The notes: generated from the sequence alone by a model not told the origin. DNA of 64,000 bases from Paenibacillus timonensis (GCF_022427145.1 NZ_JAKSXN010000009.1:37579-101578), one strand, 5' to 3'; numbered from the stretch's first letter, positions 1 through 8,993 are shown. Made by a program: numbers and translations.

Positions 1-2
1 CG

Positions 3-353
3 GAGGCCGCCGTGGAGCGCTGTCCTTATTGCGGCAGCCCGAAGCTGGTAAGGGGCGTGCTGGACCGTATCCGCTCGATCGCGGATCGAACGGAGCCAAA
101 GGTTCCGGCCCATCGACCGCCGTATCATTACCAGGTTCCCCTGGAGTTTATCCCGGGCCTGGGACCGGCTAAATTAGAGCTCTTGCTGGACAAGTTCGGC
201 ACGGAGATGAATATTTTGCATCGCGTCCCGGAGGCAGAGCTGGCCGAGGCGGGGGGAGCCGAACTGGCAGAGCGTATCGTATTGGCCCGCAGCGGCAAGC
301 TGGAGCTCAGTGCCGGGGGCGGTGGGATTTACGGCAAAGTGAAGAAATCCTGA
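3..353 (+). CDS. Endonuclease Q-family protein (YqxK-like), C-terminal part
   Basis: This is the 3' end of a gene that begins before the window; the reading frame is open from base 3. The visible 116 residues start with a CPYCG zinc-knuckle half-site followed by a RGVLDRI motif, and then carry a helix-hairpin-helix-like stretch (FIPGLGPAKLELLLDKFG). Both are typical of the C-terminus of the PHP-domain EndoQ/YqxK family, which cuts DNA at deaminated bases in characterised members. In B. subtilis yqxK lies directly upstream of spoIIM, as here. Only the tail is visible, so the catalytic PHP domain cannot be checked. Confidence 0.7.
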   Translation, partial: EAAVERCPYCGSPKLVRGVLDRIRSIADRTEPKVPAHRPPYHYQVPLEFIPGLGPAKLELLLDKFGTEMNILHRVPEAELAEAGGAELAERIVLARSGKLELSAGGGGIYGKVKKS

Positions 354-451
354 TTTGCCGGAAGCGAACGGAAAGAAGCAGGCATAGGTGGGCAGGCTTG
401 TTCATAGTTTTAGGGTAGGACCCTATAGAACAAGCTAGGAGGCAAAATTCG

Positions 452-1078
452 ATGCTGCATCCCATTCGCCATACGCTCAAAGACCAAACGCCGCTTTATG
501 TTTTTGTTTCCGTGCTGTTTTTGATGGGCGTCGTTTTCGGCGCTTTGATGGTCAATGCTTTGACCTTGGAACAACAACAGGATATCTCCCGTTATTTGGG
601 CGATTTTTTTCTTTCGATTAACGAGGGCGGAGCCGAGTTCCAGCCGCAGACGTTTTGGGACGTGGCCGCCTTGCATTTGAAATGGCTTGGATTGATCTGG
701 CTGCTAGGGTTATCCGTCATCGGACTCCCAGGCATCCTGATCCTCGATTTCTTAAAAGGGGTGCTGATCGGCTTCACGGTCGGCTGCCTGGTCGGCCAAT
801 ATACCTGGAAAGGGCTGCTGTTTGCCCTCGTTTCGGTTGCTCCGCACAATCTGATCGTCATCCCGGCATTGCTTATCGCCAGCGTGGCGGCCGTCGGCTT
901 TTCGCTGAACATCATCCGTTCCCGTGTCCTGATGAGCCGCACGGGCCATGCCACCCGTCCGTTACTTTCTTACACAGGGCTGACGCTGGTCATGGCGGCG
1001 GTGCTGCTCGCCGTATCCTCGTTCGAAACTTGGGTGACGCCGGTGCTGATGAGCTGGGTTACGCCTTTGATCGCTTGA
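452..1078 (+). CDS. spoIIM: Stage II sporulation protein M
   Basis: This 208-residue polytopic membrane protein has the length and hydrophobic profile of SpoIIM (about 215 aa in B. subtilis). A short cytoplasmic N-terminus is followed by roughly five membrane segments, including residues 16-37, 72-95, 98-116 and 122-150. SpoIIM belongs to the SpoIID-SpoIIM-SpoIIP complex that remodels septal peptidoglycan during forespore engulfment. The ATG has a good ribosome binding site (TAGGAGG) nine bases upstream. Its position between yqxK and fur matches the B. subtilis order. A short dyad (TAGGGT-AGG-ACCCTA, 411-425) lies upstream, but I could not assign a convincing SigE promoter. Confidence 0.9.
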   Translation: MLHPIRHTLKDQTPLYVFVSVLFLMGVVFGALMVNALTLEQQQDISRYLGDFFLSINEGGAEFQPQTFWDVAALHLKWLGLIWLLGLSVIGLPGILILDFLKGVLIGFTVGCLVGQYTWKGLLFALVSVAPHNLIVIPALLIASVAAVGFSLNIIRSRVLMSRTGHATRPLLSYTGLTLVMAAVLLAVSSFETWVTPVLMSWVTPLIA

Positions 1079-1132
1079 ATGGGCGGTACGTCGGCCCGGG
1101 TTTGCCGGGGAGAGCCGACTCTAGCAAAATGT

Positions 1133-1162
1133 TTGACTTTGTTGAATAACTCCCCCTATAAT
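1133..1162 (+). promoter_or_regulatory. SigA promoter of fur
   Basis: TTGACT at 1133-1138 and a perfect TATAAT at 1157-1162 are separated by 18 bp. They lie about 60 bp upstream of the fur start. No clear 19-bp Fur-box palindrome was seen around it. Confidence 0.8.
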
Positions 1163-1220
1163 GAAAGAAGTGGTTATAGAACTTTTTTTGGATGTGCGGC
1201 AAGGCTGGGGGAGGGATAAC

Positions 1221-1694
1221 ATGGAAGCAAAGATCGAAAAAATCAAACAGCAGTTACAATCCCACGGTTACAAATTGACGCCCCAGCGGGAAGCCACGGT
1301 ACGCGTATTGCTCGAAAATGAAGATGATCATCTCAGTGCGGAAGATGTTTTCATGCTCGTCAAGGACAAGGCGCCGGAAATCGGCCTGGCCACGGTCTAT
1401 CGAACATTGGAATTGCTCAGTGAGCTTCACGTCGTGGAGAAGATCAACTTCGGCGACGGAGTAGCCCGGTACGATCTGCGTACCGATACGACAAAACATC
1501 ATCACCACCATTTGATCTGCGTTCAATGCGGGGCTATGGATGAAATTCGCGAGGATTGGCTTGGACCGTTAGAGGAACGCTTGGAGAAGGAATTCAATTT
1601 TACGGTGCTCGATCACCGGTTGGATTTTCAGGGCATTTGTTACCGCTGCAAGGACAAGAACAACGACTCGCCGGGAACAGGCAATAAGAAATAA
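1221..1694 (+). CDS. fur: Fur-family ferric uptake regulator
   Basis: The 157-residue protein is a Fur-family metalloregulator. An N-terminal winged helix (residues about 15-80, with the recognition segment GLATVYRTLELL) is followed by a metal-binding dimerisation domain. Visible ligands are the histidine run at 93-97, the CxxC pair C100/C103 and a second pair C140/C143; the two CxxC pairs form the structural zinc site known in Fur and PerR. Context (spoIIM-fur-yqzK-xerD) supports Fur itself rather than PerR or Zur. The ATG at 1221 follows GGGGGAGGG and is preferred over an in-frame ATG at 1161 that overlaps the -10 box. A terminator follows. Confidence 0.88.
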   Translation: MEAKIEKIKQQLQSHGYKLTPQREATVRVLLENEDDHLSAEDVFMLVKDKAPEIGLATVYRTLELLSELHVVEKINFGDGVARYDLRTDTTKHHHHHLICVQCGAMDEIREDWLGPLEERLEKEFNFTVLDHRLDFQGICYRCKDKNNDSPGTGNKK

Positions 1695-1706
1695 GATCAT
1701 TAAGCC

Positions 1707-1740
1707 GAGCTCTTTACGGCCCTGCCGTAGGGAGCTTTTT
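1707..1740 (+). terminator. Rho-independent terminator after fur
   Basis: A hairpin with arms GAGCTCTTTACGG and CCGTAGGGAGCT, partly G-U paired, is followed by TTTTT. It ends the fur transcript. The stretch 1741-1881 contains no gene, only a TATACT -10-like hexamer near 1812 without a convincing -35. Confidence 0.8.
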
Positions 1741-1881
1741 ACGTTGCCCCCGCGAAGCGAAGGCAGCTGGAACGATTCAGCCTATTTCGCATACTCGCCG
1801 GCCCCTCACTATATACTGAATACATAGGGGCGTCCAAGCAGGAGCCTAGACGCCGGACGAACGATTGAGGGGATGGGGCTA

Positions 1882-2118
1882 ATGGTTATCTCGCTTCGCA
1901 AATGGCTGAGATCGGGGAAATATTTGATCCTATTCGTCGCACTTGCGTATACTTTTTATAAGGCGCTGGGACTGTTGGACGATTATGTGTTTCGGGAGGA
2001 CAAGTACCGCGTTCCCGAAGGCTCGGCGGTGAAGGTATTCCGGGAAGGCGTTTCGGGCAGCGCCGAGATGGAGACAATGACGGAGCGGCTTAAGTTGTTT
2101 TTTTGGTATGGAGAGTAG
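1882..2118 (+). CDS. yqzK: YqzK-like DUF4227 small membrane protein
   Basis: This 78-residue protein has one predicted membrane helix (about residues 10-28, LILFVALAYTFYKALGLL) followed by a charged tail. It matches the DUF4227/YqzK family in length and position: in B. subtilis yqzK lies between fur and xerD exactly as here. Its function is unknown. I prefer the ATG at 1882, spaced eight bases from GAGGGGA, over the ATG at 1873, which overlaps that ribosome binding site. Confidence 0.72.
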   Translation: MVISLRKWLRSGKYLILFVALAYTFYKALGLLDDYVFREDKYRVPEGSAVKVFREGVSGSAEMETMTERLKLFFWYGE

Positions 2119-2226
2119 TCCGACGCCAAGAGCAGCAGGGAAATCCCGGCATGATGTGGAATTAGAATGAGGTAAGGCGGATGGATACCCTATAGTTTTC
2201 GACAACCTAGAAAGGAGGCGCAACGC

Positions 2227-3198
2227 ATGGAACGGGATGCGGCCTCTTTTATTTCATTTTTGGCCGGGCAGCGGGGGTTAAGCGAAGCGACTCGGGAATC
2301 CTATGCGCGGGATCTGAAGCAATACATAACTTATTTGCAGGACAAGCAGATCGACGACTATCGTCTAGTGACCCGCGCAGGAATGCTGCTCTATTTCGCT
2401 TCCCTTAAAGAACGCGGCAAAGCTCCGGCGACGATACAGCGCGTATCCGTAACCCTTCGCGCTTTCTTTCAGTATTTGCTGCGGGAACGGCGGATTGACC
2501 AGGATCCCTTTGTGATGCTGGAGGTGCCGAAAGTGGAAAAAAGGCAACCGCAAACGCTGACCATCGAGGAAACAGAGCGGCTGCTGGATACGCCGAAGCC
2601 CGATTCGCCGCTAGGCCTAAGAGATAAGGCGATGCTGGAGTTGCTTTATGCGACCGGCATCCGCGTTTCCGAGCTGATCTCGCTGAATACGGACGACGTG
2701 AATCTGGAGCTCCGTTTTCTCCGCTGCTCCGGTGAGCGGGGGAAAGAACGGATCATCCCGTTTGGCGGCGTTACGGCGGAATGGCTGGAGCTGTATTTTC
2801 GGGAAGGACGTTGCCGTTTGATCGAAGCCGAAGGGGAGAACCCGGCCTTATTCCCGAATCGCCGAGGTGGACGGATTAGCCGCCAAGGCTTCTGGAAAGT
2901 GATTAAGAAATATGGTCAGGAAGCGGGGATTACGGCCGATATCACGCCGCATACGCTGCGCCATTCCTTCGCCGTCCATCTATTGGAACGGGGGGCCGAC
3001 GTGTGGACGGTACAGGAGCTGCTTGGCCACTCCGATGCGTCGACGATTCAAATGTACGTGAACCGTTCCAGGCCTAATCTCAAAACGGTTTACGACGCCT
3101 TTCATCCCCGGGCCAAACGCGGCTCGGGGGAGCCGGAAGCCACGGAGGAAGCAACACCAAAGGACAGGCAGAATGTTTTCCCTAAAGGCAAGGGATAA
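2227..3198 (+). CDS. xerD: Tyrosine recombinase XerD
   Basis: Site-specific recombinase that resolves chromosome dimers at dif together with XerC. The N-terminal SAM-like domain (residues about 4-90) is followed by the catalytic domain. The full active site is visible: R146 (ATGIRVSEL), K173, H242-x-x-R245 (PHTLRHSFA), H268 (LLGHSD) and nucleophile Y277. At 323 residues it is about 25 longer than typical XerD, because of a charged, low-complexity tail after the conserved FHPRA. The start follows AAAGGAGG. Gene order (yqzK-xerD-deoB) matches B. subtilis (ripX). Confidence 0.92.
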   Translation: MERDAASFISFLAGQRGLSEATRESYARDLKQYITYLQDKQIDDYRLVTRAGMLLYFASLKERGKAPATIQRVSVTLRAFFQYLLRERRIDQDPFVMLEVPKVEKRQPQTLTIEETERLLDTPKPDSPLGLRDKAMLELLYATGIRVSELISLNTDDVNLELRFLRCSGERGKERIIPFGGVTAEWLELYFREGRCRLIEAEGENPALFPNRRGGRISRQGFWKVIKKYGQEAGITADITPHTLRHSFAVHLLERGADVWTVQELLGHSDASTIQMYVNRSRPNLKTVYDAFHPRAKRGSGEPEATEEATPKDRQNVFPKGKG

Positions 3199-3231
3199 CT
3201 AAAGCTGCATAGATTAAAGGAGTGATAGAAG

Positions 3232-4419
3232 ATGCAAAACGGAAACCGTTTTAGAAAAATGACCGTCATCGTTCTAGACAGCGTGGGAATCGGCGAGCTG
3301 CCGGACGCCAAAAAATTCGGCGACGAGGGTGCGCATACGCTAGGGCATATTTTGCATACCGTGCCCGGTACGAAGCTGCCGAACCTGCAAAAATTAGGAC
3401 TAGGCAATATCGCGGAACTGCCGAACTTAAGCCCGGTGGACGAACCGACGGCTTACTTCGGCAAAATGGCCGAGATTTCTTCCGGCAAGGATACGATGAC
3501 CGGCCATTGGGAATTGATGGGGCTGAAGATCGAAACGCCGTTCCAAACGTATCCGAACGGATTTCCGCGCGATTTGATCGCCCGATTCGAGCAGGAAACG
3601 GGCCGTAAAATCATCGGGAACAAGCCGGCCTCGGGCACGGAGATCCTGGTGGAGCTTGGGGAAGAGCATATGAAAACCGGCAACTGGATCGTATATACCT
3701 CGGCGGATAGCGTGTTCCAAATCGCCGCCCATGAAGAGATCATCCCGCTGCCGGAACTTTACCGGGCTTGCGAAATCGCTCGCCGGTTAACCCTTGAGCC
3801 GGAACATTCCGTCGGGCGCGTCATCGCCCGTCCGTTCGTCGGCCAGCCGGGCAACTTCCAACGCACGCCGAACCGCCACGATTACGCGGTGAAGCCGCCG
3901 GAACCCACCGTGCTGAACGCCCTAAAGAACGCCGGGAAAGAAGTCGTGGCTGTCGGGAAAATCGGCGATATTTTCTCCGGGGAAGGGATTACCGCCTCGT
4001 ATCCGACGAAGAGCAACCAGCACGGAATCGAGGAAACGCTGCAGCGAATCGGACAGAATTTCTCCGGCATACTGTTCACGAATCTGGTCGATTTCGACTC
4101 CTTGTACGGACATCGCCGCGACCCGCAAGGCTATGCCCGTGCCCTGGAGGAATTCGATGCCGCGTTGCCGGATTTGCTGAAGAACGTGGGCGAGAACGAC
4201 CTGCTGGTCATTACCGCCGACCATGGCAACGATCCGATTCATGCCGGAACGGACCATACGCGCGAATACGTGCCGCTGCTCGTCTACGGGCCAAGCCTGA
4301 ACAAGCCGGGCAGCCTGGGCGTCAGAGCCACTTATGCCGATTTGGCGGCGACGATCGCCGACAATTTCGGGGTGCATGCCACCGAGCACGGCAAGAGCTT
4401 TTTACACGAACTCGTATAG
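3232..4419 (+). CDS. deoB: Phosphopentomutase
   Basis: DeoB (Drm in Bacillus) interconverts ribose or deoxyribose 1-phosphate and the 5-phosphate, linking nucleoside phosphorolysis to central metabolism. The 395-residue protein has the alkaline-phosphatase-superfamily metal sites: N-terminal [12 protein letters not shown], the phospho-threonine segment KDTMTGHWE (about residue 86), and C-terminal TADHGNDP and [10 protein letters not shown]. Its ATG follows AAAGGAG. It leads a nucleoside-degradation run deoB-punA-pdp with gaps of 48 and 19 bases, suggesting co-transcription, possibly with xerD. Confidence 0.94.
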   Translation: MQNGNRFRKMTVIVLDSVGIGELPDAKKFGDEGAHTLGHILHTVPGTKLPNLQKLGLGNIAELPNLSPVDEPTAYFGKMAEISSGKDTMTGHWELMGLKIETPFQTYPNGFPRDLIARFEQETGRKIIGNKPASGTEILVELGEEHMKTGNWIVYTSADSVFQIAAHEEIIPLPELYRACEIARRLTLEPEHSVGRVIARPFVGQPGNFQRTPNRHDYAVKPPEPTVLNALKNAGKEVVAVGKIGDIFSGEGITASYPTKSNQHGIEETLQRIGQNFSGILFTNLVDFDSLYGHRRDPQGYARALEEFDAALPDLLKNVGENDLLVITADHGNDPIHAGTDHTREYVPLLVYGPSLNKPGSLGVRATYADLAATIADNFGVHATEHGKSFLHELV

Positions 4420-4467
4420 AGGGAGTTCAAAAAGCGAGCGTTTATTATAGACTTGGAGGATTTCGAT

Positions 4468-5304
4468 ATGACGACTACATTGACCATTGGCATGATCCGG
4501 GAGGCGGCGGAATATATCCGTTCCCGGTCGGCGCTTGCGCCGAAGGTAGGATTAATTCTGGGCTCCGGATTGGGCGTTTTGGCCGATCACATCGAACAGC
4601 CGGTTAGCATCGACTACCGCGATATCCCGTTCTTTCCGCAGTCGACAGTGGAAGGCCATGCCGGCGAGCTGTTGATCGGGACGGTGCAAGGCACGCCGGT
4701 CGTGCTGATGAAAGGCCGTTTCCACATGTACGAAGGATACGGGCCGGAGATGACCGCGTTTCCGGTGCGGGTCATGAAAGAGCTGGGCGTAACGACGCTG
4801 CTGGTCACGAACGCTGCCGGCGGGGTGAATACATCTTATCACCCGGGGGATTTGATGCTGATTTCCGACCATCTGAATCTGACTGGCAGAAATCCTTTGG
4901 TCGGTCCGAATGACGAGGAGCTTGGGGCCCGCTTCCCGGACATGTCCCAGGCGTACAGCCGCCGATTGCGCGACATCGCACGGAAGATTGCCGCAGACAA
5001 AGGGGTGCCTCTGCAAGAGGGCGTCTATGCCGGCTTGCTTGGCCCAACCTATGAAACACCGGCGGAAATCCGCATGTTGCGGACGCTTGGCGCCGACGCA
5101 GTGGGCATGTCCACCGTCTCCGAAACGATTGTGGCCCGGCATGCGGGGCTCGAGGTGCTGGGCATCTCCTGCATCAGCAACATGGCTTCGGGGATTTTGG
5201 ACCAGCCGTTGTCCCACCAGGAGGTCATGGAAACGACCGAGCGCGTGCGCGAGAAGTTTCTGAGCCTCGTGTTGTCCATTATTCCGCAAATCGGCGAAGC
5301 CTAA
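4468..5304 (+). CDS. punA: Purine nucleoside phosphorylase (trimeric, PunA/PupG type)
   Basis: Cleaves inosine and guanosine (and deoxy forms) with phosphate to free base and pentose 1-phosphate. The 278-residue protein shows the low-molecular-mass PNP signature: LILGSGLG near the N-terminus, the phosphate-binding FPQSTVEGHAG and MKGRFHMYEGY, NAAGG, and the base-binding region GPTYETPAE with GMSTVSETIVA. The ATG at 4468 is seven bases after GGAGGA; an upstream in-frame TTG overlaps that site. A second PNP of the unrelated DeoD type lies at 33.0 kb. Confidence 0.93.
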   Translation: MTTTLTIGMIREAAEYIRSRSALAPKVGLILGSGLGVLADHIEQPVSIDYRDIPFFPQSTVEGHAGELLIGTVQGTPVVLMKGRFHMYEGYGPEMTAFPVRVMKELGVTTLLVTNAAGGVNTSYHPGDLMLISDHLNLTGRNPLVGPNDEELGARFPDMSQAYSRRLRDIARKIAADKGVPLQEGVYAGLLGPTYETPAEIRMLRTLGADAVGMSTVSETIVARHAGLEVLGISCISNMASGILDQPLSHQEVMETTERVREKFLSLVLSIIPQIGEA

Positions 5305-5323
5305 GGAACGGAGGTAGAGAGCG

Positions 5324-6655
5324 ATGAGAGCGGTAGATCTGATCCGCAAAAAAAGGGATGGCCAGGAGCTGACAAGCGAGGAAATTGCCTTCTTGGTGAA
5401 AGGGTACAGCGACGGGCAAATTCCCGACTACCAAATGTCGGCGTGGGCGATGGCCGTATTTTATCAAGGGATGAGCGCCCGGGAGACGGCCGATCTGACG
5501 ATGGCCATGGCCGGGTCCGGGGATACGATCGACCTCGGCTCCATTCATGGCATCAAGGTCGACAAGCATTCCACCGGCGGGGTCGGCGATAAAACGACCG
5601 TCGTGCTTGGTCCGCTCGTGGCGGCGGCCGGCGTGCCGGTGGCGAAAATGTCGGGCCGGGGCCTGGGGCATACCGGCGGGACGATCGACAAGCTGGAAGC
5701 GATCTCCGGATTCTCCGTGGAGCTTGGGAAAGAGCAATTCTTCCGCCAGGTGAACGAAATCGGCCTGGCTGTCGTCGGCCAAAGCGGCAATATGACGCCG
5801 GCCGACAAGAAGCTGTATTCGCTGCGGGACGTGACCGCCACGGTGGATTCCATTCCGTTGATCGCCAGCAGTGTCATGAGCAAGAAAATCGCCGCCGGCG
5901 CGGACGCCATCGTGCTGGACGTGAAGACCGGCAGCGGCGCGTTTATGAAGACGCTGGAGGACTCGATCCGCCTGGCCAAGGCCATGGTTGATATCGGCAC
6001 CCAGGTCGGACGCCGCACGGTTGCCGTGATCAGCGACATGGACCAGCCGCTGGGCCACGCGATCGGCAACGCGCTCGAGATTAAGGAAGCCGTTGCAACG
6101 CTGCGGGGCGAAGGCCCGGCCGACCTTGAGGAGGTCTGCCTGATTCTGGCCTCGCACATGCTGATTCTCGGCGGCAAGGCGGCGAACGAAGAAGAGGCGC
6201 ATGCCATGCTGACCGCGCAATTGGACAGCGGCGAAGCGCTGGAGAAGCTGAAGCAGATGGTGGCTGCGCAGGGCGGGAACACGGAGCAGATCGACCGTCC
6301 GGAGCTGCTGCCGACCGCGGAGCTGCAGGTGGACGTGAAGGCGAGCGCGGGCGGATACGTCGAATCGATTCAGGCCGAGGAGATCGGTATTGCCGCCATG
6401 ATGCTGGGGGCGGGCCGGGAAACGAAGGAATCCGTCATTGACCTGGCGGCCGGAGTGGAGCTGCGCAAGAAAATCGGCGATCCGGTCGAGGTCGGCGAAA
6501 CGCTGGCCGTATTGCATTTGAACCGCAGCCATGAAGCGGGCCGCGCGGAAGCGGAACGGCGCATCCTAAATGCTTACGGCATTTCCGGAACGAAGGTGCC
6601 GAGACGGCCGCTGGTTTTCGCGCTGGTGACGCCGGACGGCGTCAAGCGGTTCTGA
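5324..6655 (+). CDS. pdp: Pyrimidine-nucleoside phosphorylase
   Basis: Phosphorolyses uridine, deoxyuridine and thymidine, feeding pentose 1-phosphate to DeoB. The 443-residue protein carries the thymidine/pyrimidine phosphorylase signature [11 protein letters not shown] with the preceding [10 protein letters not shown] phosphate-binding loop and the lysine-rich segment VMSKKIAAG. The length equals the family norm. It ends a nucleoside-catabolism operon with deoB and punA and is followed by a perfect terminator. B. subtilis keeps pdp elsewhere (dra-nupC-pdp), so this placement differs from that reference. Confidence 0.93.
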   Translation: MRAVDLIRKKRDGQELTSEEIAFLVKGYSDGQIPDYQMSAWAMAVFYQGMSARETADLTMAMAGSGDTIDLGSIHGIKVDKHSTGGVGDKTTVVLGPLVAAAGVPVAKMSGRGLGHTGGTIDKLEAISGFSVELGKEQFFRQVNEIGLAVVGQSGNMTPADKKLYSLRDVTATVDSIPLIASSVMSKKIAAGADAIVLDVKTGSGAFMKTLEDSIRLAKAMVDIGTQVGRRTVAVISDMDQPLGHAIGNALEIKEAVATLRGEGPADLEEVCLILASHMLILGGKAANEEEAHAMLTAQLDSGEALEKLKQMVAAQGGNTEQIDRPELLPTAELQVDVKASAGGYVESIQAEEIGIAAMMLGAGRETKESVIDLAAGVELRKKIGDPVEVGETLAVLHLNRSHEAGRAEAERRILNAYGISGTKVPRRPLVFALVTPDGVKRF

Positions 6656-6786
6656 GCTTGAGCGGACAACCGGCTTCCCAGTGGGGCCGAATGAAATAAC
6701 GGTGATTGCCGCGATCCCATATCACGACAAAAGAAGACTCTAAACTTCCCTTATTCAAAAGTGGTGGCATTCCATGCTACGAAATC

Positions 6787-6813
6787 AAACGCCGAAAGGC
6801 GTTTTTTCTTTTT
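6787..6813 (+). terminator. Terminator between pdp and dacF
   Basis: Perfect hairpin AAACGCC-GAAA-GGCGTTT running into TTTTTCTTTTT. It separates the vegetative nucleoside genes from the sporulation genes and rules out a dacF start upstream of it. Confidence 0.92.
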
Positions 6814-6818
6814 GTTCA

Positions 6819-6849
6819 GGAATATTATCCCACTTTCATGCCGATACTA
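6819..6849 (+). promoter_or_regulatory. Putative SigF-type promoter of dacF
   Basis: GGAATAT (6819-6825) matches six of seven positions of the SigF/SigG -35 consensus TGHATAw. After exactly 17 bp, GATACTA (6843-6849) matches most of CATNHTA. It lies just after the pdp terminator and 41 bp before the dacF start. dacF is SigF-dependent in B. subtilis, so assignment to SigF is an inference from motif plus homology. Confidence 0.55.
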
Positions 6850-6890
6850 GGTTAGCAGAATCCAGACTTATGTCTAAAGGAGGACGAATC

Positions 6891-8081
6891 TTGAAAAGAC
6901 GGGTGTTGATCTGGTTTGCCGCGTTCGTTTTGGCCGTATCGGTATGGCCGACTTACACCAGCGCGGAACATGGCGGACCGCATGTCGGGGATGATGAAAT
7001 CGCGTTGGCGGAAAATGCGCTATCCGCCGTATTGATCGATGCCGATACGGGTACGGTCATTTACGAGAAAAAGAGTCACGAGAAGCTGCCTCCGGCGAGC
7101 ATCACGAAGATCATGACGATGCTGCTAACGATGGAGGCCGTCGATAACGGCACGCTAAAGCTGACCGATAAAGTGACGGCCAGCGAATACGCGGCATCCA
7201 TGGGCGGTTCGCAGATCTTTTTGGAGCCGGGGGAATCGATGACGGTCGACGAGATGCTGAAGGGCGTCGCCATGGCCTCCGGGAACGATGCGTCTGTCGC
7301 GCTTGCGGAGAAGATCGCCGGCTCCGAAAAAGCGTTCGTGAAAATGATGAACGAGCGGGCCGGGCAGCTCGGGATGAAGGACACGCATTTTGCCAACTGC
7401 AACGGTCTGCCGGTAGCCGACCACTATAGCTCTGCCCATGATATTGCCGTCATGAGCCGGGAACTGCTTAAACATGAAGGGATTACGAAATACACCGGCG
7501 CCTACCAGGATTACTTGCGGCAAGGAACGGAGAAACCGTTCTGGCTCGTCAACACGAACAAGCTGGTTCGCTTCTATAGCGGGGCCGACGGCCTGAAAAC
7601 CGGCTATACGTCGGAAGCGAAATTCTGCTTGGCCGCCACCGCGAAACGCGACGGGCTGCGCCTGATCGCCGTGGTGCTTGGAGAGCCGAACACGAAGACG
7701 CGGAACAGCGAAGTGTCCGCTATGTTCGATTATGCCTTCTCGCAATACGCGCTGTTGCCGATTTATCAAGCGGGGGAATCGATCGGCAAGGTGAAGGTGC
7801 AGAAGGGAATGAGCGCCCAGCTGGAGCTGGCGGCTTCGAGACCGTTGAACGTGCTGGTCAAAAAAGGCGTGAAGCAAGACAACATCACGCACAAGCTGAT
7901 CGCGCCGGAAAAACTCGCGGCTCCGATCAAAGCGGGCCAATCCGTCGGCAAGCTGGTGGTGTATCAGGACGGCCGCGTGCTGACCGAATTCGAGCTGACC
8001 GCGCCAAGCGATATCGATAAAGCCGGCTGGTGGACGTTGTTTAAACGGACAGCTGCACGCTTGTTTTTTGTAGATTCATAG
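6891..8081 (+). CDS. dacF: D-alanyl-D-alanine carboxypeptidase, sporulation type
   Basis: A class C low-molecular-weight penicillin-binding protein (peptidase S11) that trims D-alanine from peptide side chains of forespore peptidoglycan. The 396-residue product has an N-terminal signal peptide (residues 1-25, cleavage near TSA-EHG) and all three active-site motifs: SxxK at S70-K73 (SITK), SGN at 130-132 and KTG at 236-238. The TTG at 6891 directly follows AAAGGAGGACGAATC; the in-frame ATG at 6774 lies before the terminator and is not credible. It is immediately upstream of the spoIIA genes, as in Bacillus. Confidence 0.92.
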   Translation: MKRRVLIWFAAFVLAVSVWPTYTSAEHGGPHVGDDEIALAENALSAVLIDADTGTVIYEKKSHEKLPPASITKIMTMLLTMEAVDNGTLKLTDKVTASEYAASMGGSQIFLEPGESMTVDEMLKGVAMASGNDASVALAEKIAGSEKAFVKMMNERAGQLGMKDTHFANCNGLPVADHYSSAHDIAVMSRELLKHEGITKYTGAYQDYLRQGTEKPFWLVNTNKLVRFYSGADGLKTGYTSEAKFCLAATAKRDGLRLIAVVLGEPNTKTRNSEVSAMFDYAFSQYALLPIYQAGESIGKVKVQKGMSAQLELAASRPLNVLVKKGVKQDNITHKLIAPEKLAAPIKAGQSVGKLVVYQDGRVLTEFELTAPSDIDKAGWWTLFKRTAARLFFVDS

Positions 8082-8107
8082 GGCTTTTCTTCTAGTTTTG
8101 TCAGTCG

Positions 8108-8135
8108 GCAGGAATCCGGACCGGAATCGTAGAAT
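8108..8135 (+). promoter_or_regulatory. SigH promoter of the spoIIA operon
   Basis: GCAGGAATC (8108-8116), a 12-bp spacer and GTAGAAT (8129-8135) fit the SigH consensus RnAGGAwWW-N11/12-RnnGAAT almost perfectly. spoIIA is SigH-dependent in B. subtilis. Spo0A boxes (TGTCGAA) were looked for upstream but not found in clear form. Confidence 0.8.
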
Positions 8136-8170
8136 TGTTGTGTTCATGTCAGGGAGGAGAGTGAACAGAC

Positions 8171-8524
8171 GTGAATTTGCAAGTGGAAATGGAAAAACAC
8201 CGCGAGACGTTAATCGTACGCCTGAGCGGGGAATTGGACCATCATACGGCGGACGACGTCCGCATGCGGATGGATGAAGAAATCGCCCGCGGGAACTGCC
8301 GCAATCTCGTATTAAGCCTGAAGTCGCTGCAGTTTATGGATAGCTCCGGCATCGGCGTCATCCTCGGAAGATATAAGCTGATCAAGCAAAAGGGCGGGAA
8401 GATGGTCGTGTGCGACGTCAACCCGCCGGTTTACCGGCTGCTGGAAATGTCGGGATTGTTTAAGATCATGTCCATCTTCGAAAATGAGGACTTGGCGCTG
8501 ACGGATCTGGAGGTGGCCCTGTGA
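8171..8524 (+). CDS. spoIIAA: Anti-sigma F factor antagonist
   Basis: A STAS-domain protein that, when dephosphorylated by SpoIIE, displaces SigF from SpoIIAB and so starts forespore transcription. The 117-residue product has the phospho-acceptor serine in the motif [12 protein letters not shown] (S58, the same position as in B. subtilis). GTG start after AGGGAGGAGAG. Its last four bases overlap the start of spoIIAB, indicating translational coupling. Confidence 0.95.
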   Translation: MNLQVEMEKHRETLIVRLSGELDHHTADDVRMRMDEEIARGNCRNLVLSLKSLQFMDSSGIGVILGRYKLIKQKGGKMVVCDVNPPVYRLLEMSGLFKIMSIFENEDLALTDLEVAL

Positions 8525-8982
8525 ATACCAACGCGAATCAAACCGGAAATTTCATGTCGCTGAAGTTTGCCGCGAAATCCGAAAACGAATCGTTTGCCCG
8601 GGTGACCGTCGCCGCCTTCGTCTCCCAACTGGACCCGACGATGGATGAAATCACCGATTTGAAGACGGTGGTGTCCGAGGCGGTTACAAATTCCATCATC
8701 CACGGATACGACGGGAACCCGGAAGGGGTCGTATCGATCTCCGCCGCGATTGAAGGGGATACGGTGACCTTGATTATCGAGGATCAAGGCCGCGGCATCG
8801 AAGACGTGGAGTTGGCGAAGCAACCGCTGTATACGTCAAAACCGGAGCTGGAACGCTCGGGGATGGGCTTTACCATCATGGAAAATTTCATGGACGAATT
8901 CGATGTGACCAGCGAGATCGGCGGAGGCACGCGCATTCGGATGAAGAAAAGGATTGTATCCAAGAAAGCTTTATACAATTAG
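8521..8982 (+). CDS. spoIIAB: Anti-sigma F factor and serine kinase
   Basis: A GHKL-type serine kinase that holds SigF inactive and phosphorylates SpoIIAA. The 153-residue product shows the N box ([11 protein letters not shown]), the G1 box (IEDQGRGI) and the G2 box ([10 protein letters not shown]). The GTG start overlaps the spoIIAA stop by four bases. The C-terminus ends with a short basic tail ([13 protein letters not shown]), a few residues longer than the Bacillus protein. Confidence 0.95.
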   Translation: MNTNANQTGNFMSLKFAAKSENESFARVTVAAFVSQLDPTMDEITDLKTVVSEAVTNSIIHGYDGNPEGVVSISAAIEGDTVTLIIEDQGRGIEDVELAKQPLYTSKPELERSGMGFTIMENFMDEFDVTSEIGGGTRIRMKKRIVSKKALYN

Positions 8983-8993
8983 GGGTTGGATCT

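Noticed and set aside
402..431. SigE-like promoter upstream of spoIIM (TCATAGT, then TATAGAAC)
   Set aside because: A start from this -10 would fall inside the ribosome binding site at 436-442, so the message could not be translated normally.
1789..1817. Promoter for yqzK (CGCATAC-N17-TATACTG)
   Set aside because: It matches neither SigA nor a forespore sigma consensus well enough; left unassigned.
6774..6890. Longer N-terminus for DacF starting at 6774
   Set aside because: It begins before a perfect terminator hairpin and the predicted SigF promoter, and lacks a ribosome binding site; the TTG at 6891 has AAAGGAGG and leads straight into a signal peptide.
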